A stretch of DNA of 64,000 bases from contig CAMKTN010000009.1 of assembly GCA_946415705.1 (NCBI GenBank), forward strand, positions 1 to 64,000. Direction: 5' to 3'. This document shows positions 62,274 through 64,000 of this stretch, one piece after another; the stretch's first letter is position 1, and each line of letters begins with the position of its first letter. Below the pieces are notes generated by a model, which saw nothing but the letters and a program-made list of their open reading frames with translations, made no database searches and was not told the origin of the DNA. Both the position numbers and the translations under genes were made by a program. This DNA comes from an uncultured Prevotellaceae bacterium (GTDB taxonomy: Bacteria > Bacteroidota > Bacteroidia > Bacteroidales > Bacteroidaceae).

Positions 62274-63266
62274 TCACTTCACGACATGGAATGGCTGAAG
62301 GACGGCATCAAGAGCGCATTGCTGACATAGGGGAAGATTCTCCTGCGTTACAGGCTGCGAAGGATAGCGTTCATATTCCACCTTCGCCATAGGGGGGATG
62401 CTTGATTCGGCAGTGACGGAAAAACCATAGACGGGGGCAAATAAAGCCTGTACCCACGTGCAAGCAGCGATATAGCGTCCTATGCCAAGATCAAGATGCC
62501 AACCATCGCGAGTCAGCTGGCTTTCGCCGTTCAATGATGTATTACGTGCATTCTGAATAGCTGTGCCAACAGGGATAAGAACATCGATGCCATCGTTCCG
62601 CATCATCTGCTGCGTAGCATAGGCAATCAACAGCCAACGTTCATAGTTTGAATAGGTCGTAACACGCATATCATTATAGGACCACGCCATCTGCCACGCC
62701 AAAGTAACCTCTTTTTTTGCGCAATGGGCAAGGATAAAATCCACCATACGGCGCAACCAAGGATTGAAGCTATCGTAATTAACCGCATCTTCGGAATACT
62801 GCTGAAGTGTGATTACATCCCAGTCCTGTGCCAACAAATCAGCGAGCGTTCCACGTTCGACAAGCATCTTATGGCCCGCCTGATGTATGATATCCACTTG
62901 TTCATTTTGCTGGGTCACCGCCCACCAATGTTCTAACGAGGCTGCTGTATGAGAGATAAAATAGACAGAATAGGTAGAAGCATCCAGACCTGCAGCCTCT
63001 AACACATCACGCACGTACCAGACTGCGTCAACGGCAAAACTATTTCCAATGGCTAACACGCTCAGATGTCCCTGTCCTATGGGTAAAGGATGGTTTTGAA
63101 AATATGCTTGCGGTTTGCCGTCTTGCTGATTATTCATTTCCAAGAGCTGCTCTAGCTTGCCAATGTTCAACTCGTCAGCATCCCGACATGCACATAGGGA
63201 GAATGTACTCATGAACATCAGACGAACAAACAAGATTGTGAGTGAGGAAGGATGGAACATGGTCAT
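62274..63266 (-). CDS. DUF4886-like SGNH-fold protein
   Basis: LSVLAIGNSFAVDAVWYVRDVLEAAG; DGWHLDLGIGRYIAA. Confidence 0.7.
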   Translation of the reverse strand: MTMFHPSSLTILFVRLMFMSTFSLCACRDADELNIGKLEQLLEMNNQQDGKPQAYFQNHPLPIGQGHLSVLAIGNSFAVDAVWYVRDVLEAAGLDASTYSVYFISHTAASLEHWWAVTQQNEQVDIIHQAGHKMLVERGTLADLLAQDWDVITLQQYSEDAVNYDSFNPWLRRMVDFILAHCAKKEVTLAWQMAWSYNDMRVTTYSNYERWLLIAYATQQMMRNDGIDVLIPVGTAIQNARNTSLNGESQLTRDGWHLDLGIGRYIAACTWVQALFAPVYGFSVTAESSIPPMAKVEYERYPSQPVTQENLPLCQQCALDAVLQPFHVVK

Positions 63267-63271
63267 GAGGC

Positions 63272-63901
63272 TTAGTCTATCCGTTTCACCATGCGCGCTG
63301 GATTGCCTGCCACCAGCGTATAGGGTGGTACATCATGAGTCACAACCGCATTGGCTCCTACGATGGCACCACGACCAATGGTCACCCCCGGCATAATGCA
63401 CGCCATCTCTCCAATCCATACGCAATCCTCAATCACCACAGGGCCCTTGCTGACCAATGGCCGGAGATTCGGTGGCGTATCCAACAGCACACGTTCCGAG
63501 GCGCCGTGACTATTGTCTGTGATAAATACCTTGCGACCGATACGAACACCATTGCCTATAACCACACGGTTGATACAAGTGATGTGACCTCCGTCGCCAA
63601 AGGATGAATCGTCACCAAAAGACAACAAGGGCATGAACGTCTGTCCGCGAAATTCATCATAGACTTCCCACACGACATCCTTTCCTATATAAAGGTTACT
63701 GCCAAGATGTATGTATTTGGCACCACACAAGACAGCGAAGCCACCAAAAGTGCAATCCCTGCCACAAAAAGCGAACTCACGACGAACCCAAGAGGTGTAA
63801 AACACTCGTATTAGTTTACTTAGGGCATCTGTTGTTCGTCTATTAATGAATACATTTGTCAACGTACCCAAAGCGCTAGCTAAAGATCTCATGATTTTCA
63901 T
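63272..63901 (-). CDS. Left-handed beta-helix acyltransferase
   Basis: Hexapeptide repeats ..IGEMACIMPGVTIGRGAIVGANAVVTHDVPPYTLVAGNPARMVKRI. Confidence 0.9.
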   Translation of the reverse strand: MKIMRSLASALGTLTNVFINRRTTDALSKLIRVFYTSWVRREFAFCGRDCTFGGFAVLCGAKYIHLGSNLYIGKDVVWEVYDEFRGQTFMPLLSFGDDSSFGDGGHITCINRVVIGNGVRIGRKVFITDNSHGASERVLLDTPPNLRPLVSKGPVVIEDCVWIGEMACIMPGVTIGRGAIVGANAVVTHDVPPYTLVAGNPARMVKRID

Positions 63902-64000
63902 TCGCGATTCCTCCTTTCTGCCTTCAGGATATCTTGATAAAATTGAAACACTCGACTGACATGCGCTTCTATGCTATAGAGTTGATTAACAACATTAAAA
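63898..64000 (-). CDS. 3' end of upstream gene truncated by window edge (product unknown)
   Basis: Open frame FNVVNQLYSIEAHVSRVFQFYQDILKAERRNRE*, ATGA overlap with next gene. Confidence 0.55.
   Translation of the reverse strand, partial: FNVVNQLYSIEAHVSRVFQFYQDILKAERRNRE

Overview
This is a 64 kb chromosomal window from a Bacteroidales genome, most likely Prevotella-like. The assignment is inference from the TAnnTTTG promoters, the gene families and the intergenic repeat style. Most of it is core genome: tRNA-Asp (3' part), uvrB, bamD, an RNAP omega/Rpb6-like subunit, secA, coaX, lptC, a CNNM/GldE-like protein, a PpiD-like PPIase, proS, an OmpA-family lipoprotein, mtgA, rpoD, degP/htrA, RNase P RNA, rfbA, zapA, rny and a WecA-like transferase. 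The right end is a glycan-biosynthesis locus. Accessory content stands out at several sites. (1) A minus-strand three-gene secreted-protein run (beta-helix, 1282-aa dockerin-containing protein, cohesin-like protein) has a ~250-nt leader that folds by eye into a three-way junction with a mutually exclusive alternative helix. (2) A small TA-like island (HEPN/MNT, a CdiA-C-like nuclease-fold protein, DUF4160/DUF2442) contains an exact 28-bp direct repeat. (3) A RAYT-like HUH transposase with a DprA-like C-terminal extension carries 20-bp hairpin units inside its own ORF. It sits next to palindromes, one of which (41 bp) recurs 25 kb away. (4) A dispersed ~105-bp structured repeat has covarying stems in its two copies. 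(5) A PqqD/HPr-kinase-like/S26-peptidase cassette is RiPP-like. (6) Families of 7- and 9-nt tandem repeats sit at translation starts and gene junctions. In one case the repeat encodes the N-region of the LptC signal peptide. All calls were made by reading the sequence and the supplied ORFs; no searches or folding programs were run.
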